Shown: positions 18,047-25,993 of the stretch, one piece after another
Layout: each line of letters opens with the position of its first letter
How positions within the stretch are numbered: the first letter of the stretch is position 1
Source: JAGVPT01 sp049578505
GTDB lineage: Bacteria; Bacteroidota; Ignavibacteria; UBA10030; UBA8401
Length of the DNA: 64,000 nt
Assembly: GCA_049578505.1 (NCBI GenBank)
Contig: JBAUMC010000090.1
Coordinates: 1-64,000 of the forward strand
Reading direction: 5' to 3'
The notes under the pieces: generated by a model
Told to the model about the DNA's origin: nothing
Database searches by the model: none
Seen by the model: only the letters and a program-made list of their open reading frames with translations
Translations under genes and position numbers: made by a program

Positions 18047-19456
18047 TCAAGCGGCTTGCAATTTCTTGCCTTGCTCAATAGCTTCTTCGATTGTGCCGAC
18101 CATGTAAAAAGCATTTTCGGGCAAATAATCATAGTCGCCATTGATGATCCCCTTAAAACCTTTGATAGTATCGGCAAGCTTCACATATCGCCCGGGCACG
18201 CCGGAGAATTGCTCGGCGGTGAAAAAGGGCTGCGACAAAAATTTCTGGACCCTGCGCGCGCGCTGGACGATCAGCTTGTCTTCATCCGACAGTTCATCCA
18301 TCCCGAGGATGTTGATGATATCCTGAAGATCTTTGTAGGATTGAAGAATATTTTTGACTAAGCGAGCGATCTCGTAATGATCCTGACCGATAATTTCCGG
18401 GTCCATGATGCGCGAGGTCGAATCGAGAGGGTCCACGGCCGGATAGATTCCCATATCGGAAATCTGGCGGCTTAACACGGTAGTAGCATCCAAGTGTGAA
18501 AAAGTGGTGGCCGGCGCCGGGTCGGTTAGGTCATCCGCGGGAACATAAATTGCCTGTACCGATGTGATCGATCCCTTTTTCGTCGAAGTGATTCGCTCTT
18601 GTAGCGCCCCCATTTCAGTAGCCAGTGTCGGCTGATATCCGACGGCGGATGGCATACGTCCGAGAAGCGCCGATACTTCAGATCCTGCCTGTGTAAACCG
18701 GAATATATTGTCGATAAAAAGAAGAACGTCCTTTCCCTCTTCATCCCTGAAATATTCCGCCGTTGTCAAAGCGGTCAATCCAACCCGCAGACGCGCACCG
18801 GGCGGCTCATTCATTTGTCCGAAAATTAATGCGGTCTTATCAAGCACTCCCGACTCTCTCATCTCAAGCCAGAGGTCGTTTCCTTCTCTCGTCCGTTCGC
18901 CAACTCCGGCAAAAACGGAATAACCGCCATGTTCTTTGGCGATGTTATGAATTAGCTCGGTAATGAGAACTGTCTTTCCGACGCCAGCACCTCCGAATAA
19001 ACCAGTCTTGCCCCCTTTAGTGTACGGCTCAAGCAAATCTATCACCTTAATCCCCGTCTCAAACATTTCCTTTTGCGTGCTGAGTTCGTTGAAAGCCGGA
19101 GCTGGACGATGAATCGGATAGTAGGCTTTTGCTTCGACGGGTCCCAAAGCGTCGATGGGTTTGCCGATAATATTGATCAGCCTCCCAAGTACTTTCGGAC
19201 CGACCGGTACTTTTATCGGCTCGCCGGTATCGACTGCCTTCATTCCTCGGACCAGTCCATCGGTCGAGTCCATTGCGACTGTACGAACCCGGTTCTCTCC
19301 TAGGTGGAGCTGCACTTCAACAACAAGATCTTCTTGAACTCCTTCAATATTTGTCCTTGGAATGACTACCGCATTGAGAATCTGCGGCAACGCTCCATCG
19401 GAGAAATCGATATCGACCACCGGTCCAATGACTTGAACTATTTTTCCTTCAGCCAT
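18047..19456 (-). CDS. atpD: F1 ATP synthase beta subunit
   Basis: This 469-residue catalytic subunit of the F1 sector binds ADP and phosphate and releases ATP. The P-loop GGAGVGKT is at 155-162, the catalytic Glu lies in GERTREGNDL, and the nucleotide-binding VLLFIDNIFRFTQAG and ALLGRMPSAVGYQPTLATEM are intact. The C-terminal helical domain ends in FYMVGTIEEAIEQGKKL. Length is usual for the family. First gene of the atpDC unit; GAAAGGAA precedes the ATG. Confidence 0.98.
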   Translation of the reverse strand: MAEGKIVQVIGPVVDIDFSDGALPQILNAVVIPRTNIEGVQEDLVVEVQLHLGENRVRTVAMDSTDGLVRGMKAVDTGEPIKVPVGPKVLGRLINIIGKPIDALGPVEAKAYYPIHRPAPAFNELSTQKEMFETGIKVIDLLEPYTKGGKTGLFGGAGVGKTVLITELIHNIAKEHGGYSVFAGVGERTREGNDLWLEMRESGVLDKTALIFGQMNEPPGARLRVGLTALTTAEYFRDEEGKDVLLFIDNIFRFTQAGSEVSALLGRMPSAVGYQPTLATEMGALQERITSTKKGSITSVQAIYVPADDLTDPAPATTFSHLDATTVLSRQISDMGIYPAVDPLDSTSRIMDPEIIGQDHYEIARLVKNILQSYKDLQDIINILGMDELSDEDKLIVQRARRVQKFLSQPFFTAEQFSGVPGRYVKLADTIKGFKGIINGDYDYLPENAFYMVGTIEEAIEQGKKLQAA

Positions 19457-19505
19457 TATGTTCCTTTCATGCGCCTTTATACATTACAATCGTAAGTAGT
19501 GTTTA

Positions 19506-19534
19506 AAATTACTCAATTTTTCAAAAATAATCAA
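19506..19534 (-). promoter_or_regulatory. Possible promoter for atpDC
   Basis: On the minus strand: -35 TTGATT (19529-19534), 17-bp spacer, -10 TAATTT (19506-19511), about 50 bp before atpD. The region is AT-rich, so a chance match is possible. Confidence 0.4.
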
Positions 19535-19552
19535 TGCAAAAGTTGCAAAAAA

Positions 19553-20509
19553 TCACTGCTTGACGAGGGATGGGATGATAGCTTTACCATGCAAGCGGCC
19601 GTTCTCTATAAATATTTTGTTATTGTTCTTCCCGGCGGCAATTGAGCCGGCGATATAGAGACCACGGATGTTTGTTTCCATTGTCTTGCCGTCGTGCACG
19701 GGCGCCATTGTTTCTGGGTCCGTTTCCACCCCGATCGAATTGAGAAATGTAAGGTCGGGATGATACCCGATAAGAGCAAAAACAAAATCGTTCGGGATTG
19801 AAAAGCTGCCTTTAGAACTATTTTTAAGGATAACCGAATCAGGTTTTATCTCATTTACCTCAGTAGAAAAATGTGCTGCGATCGCTCCCTCTTTAATTCT
19901 GTTCTCTACGTCAGGAAGAATCCAATACTTTATCCCATCGCTAAGTTTTTCCTTTCGATGAATGAGAGTGACGAAAGCGCCGTGGCGGTACAGTTCCAAC
20001 GCAGCAATTGCCGCAGAATTCTTTCCGCCGATGATCGCAACATTCTGTCGATAATATGCAAAAGGCTCCGAATAATAATGCGACACCTTTGGTAAGTTTT
20101 CACCGGGGACATTTAGAAGGTTTGGATTATCAAAGTAGCCGGTCGCTACGATGACGCTTTTTGCGGAATATGAAGATTTGCTGGTCTTAATATTGAAACT
20201 CTGCCCCTCTTTCCTGACCGAAACCACAGGTTCGAACAGATTTAATTGAAGTTTAAAATACTCCGAGATTTTCGCATAGTATTCCAACCCATCAGCTCTT
20301 GTTGGTCGCATCGATGACGAAGAGAACGGAAGTCCGCCGATTTCCAGCAACTCCGGCGTAGAAAAAAAGGCCATTGCTGTCGGAAACTTCTGAATAGAAT
20401 TGACCAGCGCCCCTTTTTCAATGACGAGATAGTGCATGCCAGCATTGTGCGCTTCAATAGCGGCCGAGAGGCCTGCGGGGCCGGCTCCGATGATCACGAC
20501 ATCATGCAT
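19553..20509 (-). CDS. ypdA: YpdA-type FAD/NAD(P)-dependent oxidoreductase (bacillithiol disulfide reductase family)
   Basis: This 318-residue flavoprotein shows an N-terminal FAD-binding Rossmann motif (VVIIGAGPAGLSAAIEA), then NSIQKFPTAMAFFSTPELLE typical of YpdA. The second Rossmann motif is VAIIGGKNSAAIAALELY for NADPH, and IRGLYIAGSIAAGKNNNK completes the FAD site. There is no CxxC redox pair, as in other YpdA proteins. YpdA reduces oxidised bacillithiol in Firmicutes; N-methyl-bacillithiol is reported in Chlorobi, so a similar thiol is likely here (inference). The ATG at 20509 has AAAGG seven bases upstream and is preferred over one 18 bp further up, which lacks such a site. Confidence 0.88.
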   Translation of the reverse strand: MHDVVIIGAGPAGLSAAIEAHNAGMHYLVIEKGALVNSIQKFPTAMAFFSTPELLEIGGLPFSSSSMRPTRADGLEYYAKISEYFKLQLNLFEPVVSVRKEGQSFNIKTSKSSYSAKSVIVATGYFDNPNLLNVPGENLPKVSHYYSEPFAYYRQNVAIIGGKNSAAIAALELYRHGAFVTLIHRKEKLSDGIKYWILPDVENRIKEGAIAAHFSTEVNEIKPDSVILKNSSKGSFSIPNDFVFALIGYHPDLTFLNSIGVETDPETMAPVHDGKTMETNIRGLYIAGSIAAGKNNNKIFIENGRLHGKAIIPSLVKQ

Positions 20510-20523
20510 GCGAAACCTTTCAT

Positions 20524-20562
20524 ACAAAAAATCCGTCCTAACGGATTACTAAGGACGGATTT
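20524..20562 (-). terminator. Terminator of tRNA-Thr
   Basis: On the minus strand, AAATCCGTCCT pairs with AGGACGGATTT (11 bp, 12-nt loop) and runs into TTTTTTG; it lies 19 bp after the tRNA and just upstream of ypdA. Confidence 0.88.
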
Positions 20563-20580
20563 CTTTCGCGCGATAAGAAG

Positions 20581-20652
20581 AGCTGAAGGTGGGATTTGAA
20601 CCCACGACCTGCGGTTTACGAAACCGCTGCTCTACCGCTGAGCTACTTCAGC
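20581..20652 (-). tRNA. tRNA-Thr (anticodon CGU)
   Basis: A 72-nt cloverleaf can be folded by eye: acceptor GCTGAAG/CTTCAGC, D stem GCTC/GAGC with a 7-nt loop, anticodon stem GCGGT/ACCGC around TTCGTAA, and T stem GTGGG/CCCAC around TTCAAAT. The anticodon CGT reads ACG threonine codons. Discriminator base is T and CCA is not encoded. A terminator follows. A decayed tRNA-like sequence lies 17 bp upstream in transcript order. Confidence 0.96.
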
Positions 20653-20669
20653 ATCTTTTGTGTTTTATC

Positions 20670-20748
20670 GATTTAAATCCACGTCCCGATTTTATCGGGA
20701 TTAGGAAACCGCTGTTCTACTAGTCATAGACCACCGAGCTACATCATT
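20670..20748 (-). pseudogene. Decayed tRNA (tRNA-Arg CCU-like relic)
   Basis: On the minus strand the stretch contains GTAGCTCGGTGGT, TAGAACAGCGGTTTCCTAA and a late CGTGGATTTAAATC, which align in order with D arm, anticodon arm and T arm of a tRNA whose anticodon loop TTCCTAA would be CCT (arginine). It cannot fold: about 10 extra bases (CTATGACTAG) interrupt the D-arm region, the 3' anticodon strand is replaced by a short palindrome (TCCCGAT-AAA-ATCGGGA type), and the acceptor 3' strand is missing. Confidence 0.6.
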
Positions 20749-20771
20749 AAATCCTTGACAATATAAAAATT

Positions 20772-21482
20772 TTAGAAGAAAATTCCAACATACGGTCCTT
20801 GAAACTGCCGCGAATAGTTTTGCGTCTTATCGCTCATTGACCATTTCTGAAATTCAAAACGGTAACCTGCCGTCATGCCATCGCCGATAATGTCGCGGAA
20901 TAAGAATTGAAGTTCCGCTTCCAAAGCAGTCGATGAACCGCTTTCAACACTGAACCCTGGAGTGCTGTAATAAATAATTCCTACCCCGGTTAATTGGATT
21001 CCGAAATTCTCCCCGAGTTGTTCGTATTTCATTCCAGTTCCAATCCCCACATCTGCAATGTTGAAGTCTTTTGACGAATTCGATGCTCCGCTGGCCTCCA
21101 CAAAATTTGTGGAAATCACTATCGGCAGAAAAAAATTCCCGCGTCTGGAGCCCGTTGTTAGTGCAATGTCCGTCATCGATTCGGCCGCCAGGGAAATTTC
21201 CGAGCGGCTGTTATTGTTAAATTTATAGGACGAATATCCGAAGGCAACACGCAAACCCATCTGGCGGTATTCGGCAAGCCACAAAGGAGTTTTAATGCGA
21301 ATTTTTGCAGAATCGGCAAGCGTGTTCCCTCCCGATGGTTCAAAATTTTGCACTGTAGTGCTTATTCCGAGAGAACGGAATTCGTCCAGCGAAGGATAAT
21401 CCTGTTCAAAAAGCTGGCATCGAGCTTCAGCGGCGATACTAATTATCGCAATGAAAAGAAAACACAACCTGGACCGAATCAT
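20772..21482 (-). CDS. Secreted or outer-membrane protein, function unknown
   Basis: This 236-residue protein has a signal peptide (IRSRLCFLFIAIISIAAEAR, then CQ). The mature part is rich in short alternating strands and aromatic residues, ends in YSRQFQGPYVGIFF with a terminal Phe, and looks like a small outer-membrane beta-barrel or autotransporter-like porin. No family is recognised. Three in-frame starts lie within 24 bp; AGAAGG is well spaced only for the ATG at 21482. The tRNA relic begins just downstream of its stop; a divergent cytochrome-like gene starts 136 bp upstream. Confidence 0.6.
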   Translation of the reverse strand: MIRSRLCFLFIAIISIAAEARCQLFEQDYPSLDEFRSLGISTTVQNFEPSGGNTLADSAKIRIKTPLWLAEYRQMGLRVAFGYSSYKFNNNSRSEISLAAESMTDIALTTGSRRGNFFLPIVISTNFVEASGASNSSKDFNIADVGIGTGMKYEQLGENFGIQLTGVGIIYYSTPGFSVESGSSTALEAELQFLFRDIIGDGMTAGYRFEFQKWSMSDKTQNYSRQFQGPYVGIFF

Positions 21483-21618
21483 ACTCTTCATCCTTCTAGC
21501 TTCCATTAATCTTTTGATTGATGGAATTTACATCTATTATTTTAGAATTTCATCCTCGAAAATTTGTAAAACAGATACATTCGGCGTATCTTAGTAAGAA
21601 ATCAATTCTCCATAAATC

Positions 21619-22032
21619 GTGAAATTCTTCAATTTTAATTTTGGATTCTCGGCGATAATTTGTGCAGTTATCGCCATCACTTTTCTTTCGTCATGCAAGG
21701 ACACGTCCAATTCGGTGTCATCGCTCGACGAAATCGTTTTCCCCGCAAAAAATATCAGCTATCAGAAACTCGTACAGCCCCTCTTTAACATCGGTTGTGC
21801 AACCACCGATTGCCATGACAATCAAAACAAAACCCTGAATCTCACGAGTTATGGGCTTTGGCTGCAGGATCCTCTCGTCATCATTGCCGGAGATACGACC
21901 AACAGCAGATTTGTGTGGTGCATCGAGGCAAAGCCGGGGTCGCCGCTTATGCCGCCGGCCAGACCTCTTTCGCAAAACCAAATTCAGGGGTTGAAGCAAT
22001 GGATCTACGAGGGGGCAAAAAATACGCAGTAG
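21619..22032 (+). CDS. Cytochrome c-like lipoprotein with a CX4CH motif
   Basis: This 137-residue exported protein has a signal peptide with lipobox (FLSSC, Cys about 26), then a small domain resembling planctomycete-type cytochrome c domains: VQPLFNIGCATTDCHDNQNK carries CATTDCH, and SPLMPPARPLSQNQIQGLKQ has the MPP...L...I...W spacing usually supplying the distal Met ligand. Heme attachment at CX4CH instead of CX2CH is known but uncommon, so heme binding is a proposal. Start is GTG. Converges on a thioredoxin-like gene 6 bp downstream. Confidence 0.62.
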   Translation: MKFFNFNFGFSAIICAVIAITFLSSCKDTSNSVSSLDEIVFPAKNISYQKLVQPLFNIGCATTDCHDNQNKTLNLTSYGLWLQDPLVIIAGDTTNSRFVWCIEAKPGSPLMPPARPLSQNQIQGLKQWIYEGAKNTQ

Positions 22033-22038
22033 TCGGTA

Positions 22039-22548
22039 TTATTTTTTCTGCAACAATTGCACCAAGTCAAACTCGATTCCAACTGTCGGCTCCTCCACAA
22101 TCCTCCCAATCTCTTTTCCGTCGGTAAGAACGATGAACGTCGGCACATTCGTCAAATGATATTTTTCGGCCAATCCATCGCTGCTCTTTTTTAACCTATC
22201 AACGCCGTACAGTTCAATGTTGGCCTCGGGAATATGAGCCAGTGACATTGTTTTGAAAAATTTTGGAAGATCGCGTTTCGTATCGCCGCACCACGTGCCG
22301 CCGAAAACGATAAAGTGGATATTTCTTGCCGCTGACGAGAGAAATACGATTGAGGCAGAGTCCGGCGTAAAGGATGCATAGTTTTGTCGGTACCATTGAA
22401 ACGACGAGTCGGAGTCTAACAACGAAGGAGAAATCCTGCCAATGAGAATCTTCTGACCGTGGGGTTCGACTAATATCTGATACGAATCGCCGGAGCCGCA
22501 TCCGGCAATAGTCAACATCACAGCAGCAAAAAATACCGCTCGGGACAT
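22039..22548 (-). CDS. Thioredoxin-like lipoprotein
   Basis: This 169-residue protein has a signal peptide with a lipobox (LTIAGC, Cys about 17) and a thioredoxin-fold domain from about 55: HFIVFGGTWCGDTKRDLPKF, then ELYGVDRLKK and the cis-Pro loop NVPTFIVLTDGKEIGRIVEE. The active site is WCGDTK, so only the first Cys of a CxxC pair is present. It is probably a periplasmic thiol-binding or reductase-like protein; family members with WCGDS/T are common but poorly studied. nadK ends one base upstream of its start codon, so the two are probably co-transcribed. Confidence 0.75.
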   Translation of the reverse strand: MSRAVFFAAVMLTIAGCGSGDSYQILVEPHGQKILIGRISPSLLDSDSSFQWYRQNYASFTPDSASIVFLSSAARNIHFIVFGGTWCGDTKRDLPKFFKTMSLAHIPEANIELYGVDRLKKSSDGLAEKYHLTNVPTFIVLTDGKEIGRIVEEPTVGIEFDLVQLLQKK

Positions 22549-22549
22549 T

Positions 22550-23440
22550 TCAATCTACCTTGGTAACTCGAATGTCTTTCCCCCACATAAGTTTCGAACG
22601 TAGCACATCGTAGTAGCTCTTGTCTTTACGCTTGACCAGTTTCACGGAATAATCCGCCTTCTGGATAAAGAGATTTACAGGGGGAGTGAACATTTGCTCC
22701 TGTTGGCCATCCGCCGTCACCCGGACATTTTGGAGCTTAGATTCGACAAAAACGCGAACAACGCTCGAATCGGGAACGATGACCGATCGGGCAGTCAAGG
22801 TATGCGGGCAAATCGGGGATACCGTAAGAACGTCACACGCCGGGACCACGATCGGGCCGCCCGTGGCAAGGGAATAACCTGTTGTTCCCGTAGGCGTGGA
22901 AACAATAATTCCGTCTCCACGATAGGTCATCAGGTAATCGTTGTTGACGTACGTTTCAAGGTCAATGACGCGCGAGGAATTGCTTTTGTCGATAACGATA
23001 TCGTTCACGCCGAAAAACTGTAGATCATCCCCCTCCGCAGTGACCTTAATGACCATCCTGTCTTCGATGACATGCTGGTTGTTCAAGATGTCATCAACAA
23101 ACGATTCCACCTCGTCGACCGAAAGCTCGGCAAGGAATCCGAGTTTCCCCAGATTGACCCCGAGGATCGGTACGGCAGCTCGACCGACAAGCCTAGCAGC
23201 CGAGAGAATCGTGCCGTCTCCGCCGAAAGCGATAATGATGTCGCATTCGGCAACAATTTCCTCAAGAGGCGCTGTGTCTTTTTTCGCGATAATTCTCTTG
23301 CCCGTTTGTTTGTTGACGATCTTCGCGATTTCGTCGTGGGTGACAAAATCTATAAGACGCTTCTCTCCAGTCCCGAGCAGCTTTAATACAGCCTCACCCA
23401 GTGTCTCTTTTGAGAGATTTCCGACTATCCCAAATTTCAT
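22550..23440 (-). CDS. nadK: NAD kinase
   Basis: This 296-residue enzyme makes NADP from NAD and ATP. Family motifs are FGGDGTILSAAR (about 74-85, GGDGT being the nucleotide-binding loop), GVNLGKLGFLAEL, YRGDGIIVSTPTGTTGYSLA and the C-terminal VRVTADGQ. Its start overlaps the DUF1844 gene upstream by four bases (ATGG...TGA arrangement at 23437-23440), and the thioredoxin-like gene follows directly, so the three likely form one transcript. Confidence 0.96.
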   Translation of the reverse strand: MKFGIVGNLSKETLGEAVLKLLGTGEKRLIDFVTHDEIAKIVNKQTGKRIIAKKDTAPLEEIVAECDIIIAFGGDGTILSAARLVGRAAVPILGVNLGKLGFLAELSVDEVESFVDDILNNQHVIEDRMVIKVTAEGDDLQFFGVNDIVIDKSNSSRVIDLETYVNNDYLMTYRGDGIIVSTPTGTTGYSLATGGPIVVPACDVLTVSPICPHTLTARSVIVPDSSVVRVFVESKLQNVRVTADGQQEQMFTPPVNLFIQKADYSVKLVKRKDKSYYDVLRSKLMWGKDIRVTKVD

Positions 23441-23739
23441 GGTGCCGCCTTCTGATCAGTTGCCGGCGATGGAGTTTCTTTGGCCAACTCATCAACATAG
23501 TTCAATTTTAAATCCTGAAGCACGCCGTTGAGAAATCTCTCTTCGTCCGGCAGAAGGTTTCCCTTTGTTTTATCCTTCAGCATGTCGATTAAATCAATTG
23601 ACAGCTGAGCTTGTTCCATATTCTTCTCTATTTGTTCCGTCGCGGGATTCTTCAACTTTCCCATCTGTTGGAGCGCCGCTGCTTGAAACATCGATACAAG
23701 CTGAACAAACATCATCTCATTTTTTTCTGAATTATCCAT
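23437..23739 (-). CDS. DUF1844 domain protein
   Basis: This 100-residue, mostly helical protein carries the DUF1844 pattern: MMFVQLVSMFQAAALQQMGK, KNMEQAQLSIDLIDMLKDKT and LLPDEERFLNGVLQDLKLNY. Function unknown; in other genomes the family often accompanies translation or NAD-kinase-like genes. AGAGAA precedes the ATG at 23739; a longer frame upstream has no such support. Translationally coupled to nadK by overlap. Confidence 0.8.
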   Translation of the reverse strand: MDNSEKNEMMFVQLVSMFQAAALQQMGKLKNPATEQIEKNMEQAQLSIDLIDMLKDKTKGNLLPDEERFLNGVLQDLKLNYVDELAKETPSPATDQKAAP

Positions 23740-23857
23740 AATGAAATTCTCTTTTGAGCATTCTCCGAGGCGAATTCTCAATTTTTGTTCTCAACCTTCG
23801 GAACGCCCGATGCAATGGTACGAAAGAGAAGAACCAAAATCAAATTGCCATGGAATT

Positions 23858-24018
23858 GGGTGCCGGCTCAGTTTGTCATTCCCGCGAACAAGGGTCGAAG
23901 CCTCGATTGGACAAGAATCCAAATTTTCATTTTTTCCCCCGAATGGATGCCCACTTTTCCCCAAGGGATTCCTTCGGAATGCGGGCATGACAATTTTTTT
24001 TAAATCAAGCCGCTACCT
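23858..24018. repeat. Dispersed intergenic repeat, copy 1 (variant)
   Basis: This ~160-bp stretch matches 51236-51378 along nearly its whole length: GGTGC(C/T)GG(C/T)TCAGTTTG at one end, AGGGATTCCTTCGGAA in the middle, GGGCATGACAATTTTTT and ATCAAGCC(G/A)CTACCT at the other end. In this copy the internal CGGGAATCC half of the hairpin is replaced by about 22 other bases. It has inverted-repeat pieces (ATGCCC...GGGCAT) and no ORF. Its end touches the stop codon of the neighbouring glycosyltransferase gene. Confidence 0.85.
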
Positions 24019-24762
24019 GGAATTCCACGCTTCCCAAAGCTTCGCATATTTTGTGAAGACGTATGCCGACGAAAGAAAAGCGAGGAGTAGCCCAGGAACT
24101 CCATCTAAAAATCCCAGGCGTACGATGTACATCTTGAAAAATAACCACGGCGGGCGAACGAACAGATCAACGGGCCGGAAACGTCTTCCCGACTCGAAAG
24201 AATCTTTGCTTGCTAATGTCGTGTAACGGTTAAACTTGCCCATATAATGGTACAAATTCGGGTCGGTGAAGTGGAGCAGATCGTTTCGGAGTTCACCGAC
24301 TGGACCCTGCACGTTTAGCCCTTCATGCACCGCCACGGAAGAAAACGAGGCACTACCTTTTCGGAACAAACGCGCCACTCTTCCCGGGTACCATCCCGAA
24401 TGCTTCATCCATCGGCCAAGGAAAAATGCGCGGCGAGCGATTGAATATGCAGCCTTTGACGGCATAGAGTTCAAGAGCGATTGAATTTCGGTCGCTAGTT
24501 CGGGAGTCACTCGTTCGTCGGCGTCAATCCAGAGAATCCATTCGTGCCGCGATTTTGTCACTGCGAATTCTTTCGCCTCTGAAAAATTTTTCCACGGTTC
24601 GACAAAAACTTTTTGGGTAAACTGACGCGCCATCGCCGCGGTCGCGTCGGTGCTTTCTGCATCAACCACGACAATTTCTTCCGCCCATTTAACGCTGTCA
24701 AGGCATGCAACAATATTCCGCTCTTCATTACGGGTAATCACAATGACCGACAGCGGCGTCAT
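24013..24762 (-). CDS. Family 2 glycosyltransferase (WaaE-like)
   Basis: This 249-residue membrane-associated enzyme transfers a sugar in lipopolysaccharide or other surface glycan assembly. GT2 motifs: LSVIVITRNEERNIVACLDS, IVVVDAESTDATAAMARQF (nucleotide-sugar Asp) and WILWIDADERVTPELATEIQ (DxD-like DAD). GRWMKHSGWYPGRVARLFRK and AVHEGL follow, as in LPS core beta-1,4-glucosyltransferase-type proteins. A C-terminal hydrophobic stretch (about 205-240) probably anchors it. The ATG at 24762 overlaps the ligase gene by ATGA. It is paralogous to the gene at 27852-28670. Confidence 0.85.
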   Translation of the reverse strand: MTPLSVIVITRNEERNIVACLDSVKWAEEIVVVDAESTDATAAMARQFTQKVFVEPWKNFSEAKEFAVTKSRHEWILWIDADERVTPELATEIQSLLNSMPSKAAYSIARRAFFLGRWMKHSGWYPGRVARLFRKGSASFSSVAVHEGLNVQGPVGELRNDLLHFTDPNLYHYMGKFNRYTTLASKDSFESGRRFRPVDLFVRPPWLFFKMYIVRLGFLDGVPGLLLAFLSSAYVFTKYAKLWEAWNSR

Positions 24763-25940
24763 GGAGTCTCCCTGCCAGGCAGTCTTTTTGTCACGAGGGC
24801 CAACCCGACGGTGAACCAGACGAAAACCATAATTTGGTGACTGCCAAAATTCCATTCAAATAAACCGTTCAGAAGAAATCCGATGAAGACCGCAAATGCT
24901 CCCAGCGCCACCGAGCCGGTAAGCCAATCGGCAGTCGAATCCCTCAACGCCCGATATTCAACAACAAGTATTTTACCGAACATTGCAACGACGATAGACA
25001 GACCGACAAGGCCTAGCGTCACCAAAAGCATGACAAAATTGTTATGAAGATGCCCGCCGGGTTCTTGGTCGTCGGGAGATTTGTACTTTGCGTAAACCTC
25101 GTGAACATCGGAATCGCCGATGCCGAGCAAAGGATGGTCGGCAAATATTTTCAGGCCCGTCGACCACATAACTAACCGGGAATGATTTGTAGGGTCAGAA
25201 AGATCGATAATACTTTTCGCCCTGTGAACCTGGCTTGCCGGGGCAAACAAAAAAAATAGGAGAAGGAACGACACAAGGACAAAAAAGAGGTATTTATTTT
25301 TCAAGAGACCTATAACAATGAATCCGCCGAGAAACCCGACCCACGAACTGCGCGTATTGGTGAGTATTAAGGCAAGAAAAGAAGGGACGAAAAATAACGA
25401 CATCCATCTTTTGACAGCCGACGGTGTCTCTTTGTGGAGGAGAAACGGCACGATCAGCAAACAAACTATCATTTTCAAGCCGCCCGTCGTCATGTAATGT
25501 TGAAAGACATACAACCTACCTTCGCGGGCAACGTAATAGTAGATGATCTCGATGATCGATGTAACAGCAACAGCCCCGAAAAGGATCAGCAGGGAGTCCA
25601 ACACTTTTTTCCGCGAATCAAACGACACCAACACCAAGTAGACTATTGAAATGAGCAGAAGGCGTTTGGTATTGACCGCAGCTTGCGTGGGGAAAATCGC
25701 GGTCGCTGTCGTCAAAAATTCGATGAATACATAAGCAAGAAAAAAATGATCGAGCGGCGTTTTAAAAAACAGCCAAGTGCGCTCCGTGAAACTCCAATAG
25801 GCGACGAACAGAAGAGACAGGCCGAATGCAATTGAGGCTATGGCAATCGAAATTGATATAACAGCGACTTGAAAGACCAGTAACGCAAAGAGAATTGAGA
25901 TATACAGTTGCCGGCGGGAATCGGGAAGTGTTTCAGTCAT
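24759..25940 (-). CDS. O-antigen ligase/polymerase-like membrane protein
   Basis: This 393-residue polytopic inner-membrane protein has about 10-12 hydrophobic helices and a periplasmic loop of Wzy_C type with TGLKIFADHPLLGIGDSDVH and PGGHLHNNFVMLLVTLGLVG. In this family (WaaL and Wzy-like) the conserved Arg/His residues join O-antigen or polysaccharide to its acceptor. Which of the two reactions it performs cannot be decided from sequence. It lies between two GT2 genes and an MsbA-like exporter. Confidence 0.8.
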   Translation of the reverse strand: MTETLPDSRRQLYISILFALLVFQVAVISISIAIASIAFGLSLLFVAYWSFTERTWLFFKTPLDHFFLAYVFIEFLTTATAIFPTQAAVNTKRLLLISIVYLVLVSFDSRKKVLDSLLILFGAVAVTSIIEIIYYYVAREGRLYVFQHYMTTGGLKMIVCLLIVPFLLHKETPSAVKRWMSLFFVPSFLALILTNTRSSWVGFLGGFIVIGLLKNKYLFFVLVSFLLLFFLFAPASQVHRAKSIIDLSDPTNHSRLVMWSTGLKIFADHPLLGIGDSDVHEVYAKYKSPDDQEPGGHLHNNFVMLLVTLGLVGLSIVVAMFGKILVVEYRALRDSTADWLTGSVALGAFAVFIGFLLNGLFEWNFGSHQIMVFVWFTVGLALVTKRLPGRETP

Positions 25941-25993
25941 CGGGGGTGTACCTGCTTTCCTTTTTTATTGTAGGTTCCCGTCAAAAAAGTTTA

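Noticed and set aside
20681..20700. Short palindrome as a transcription terminator of the tRNA relic
   Set aside because: Stem is only 7 bp with no T-tract in either direction; the real terminator lies after tRNA-Thr.
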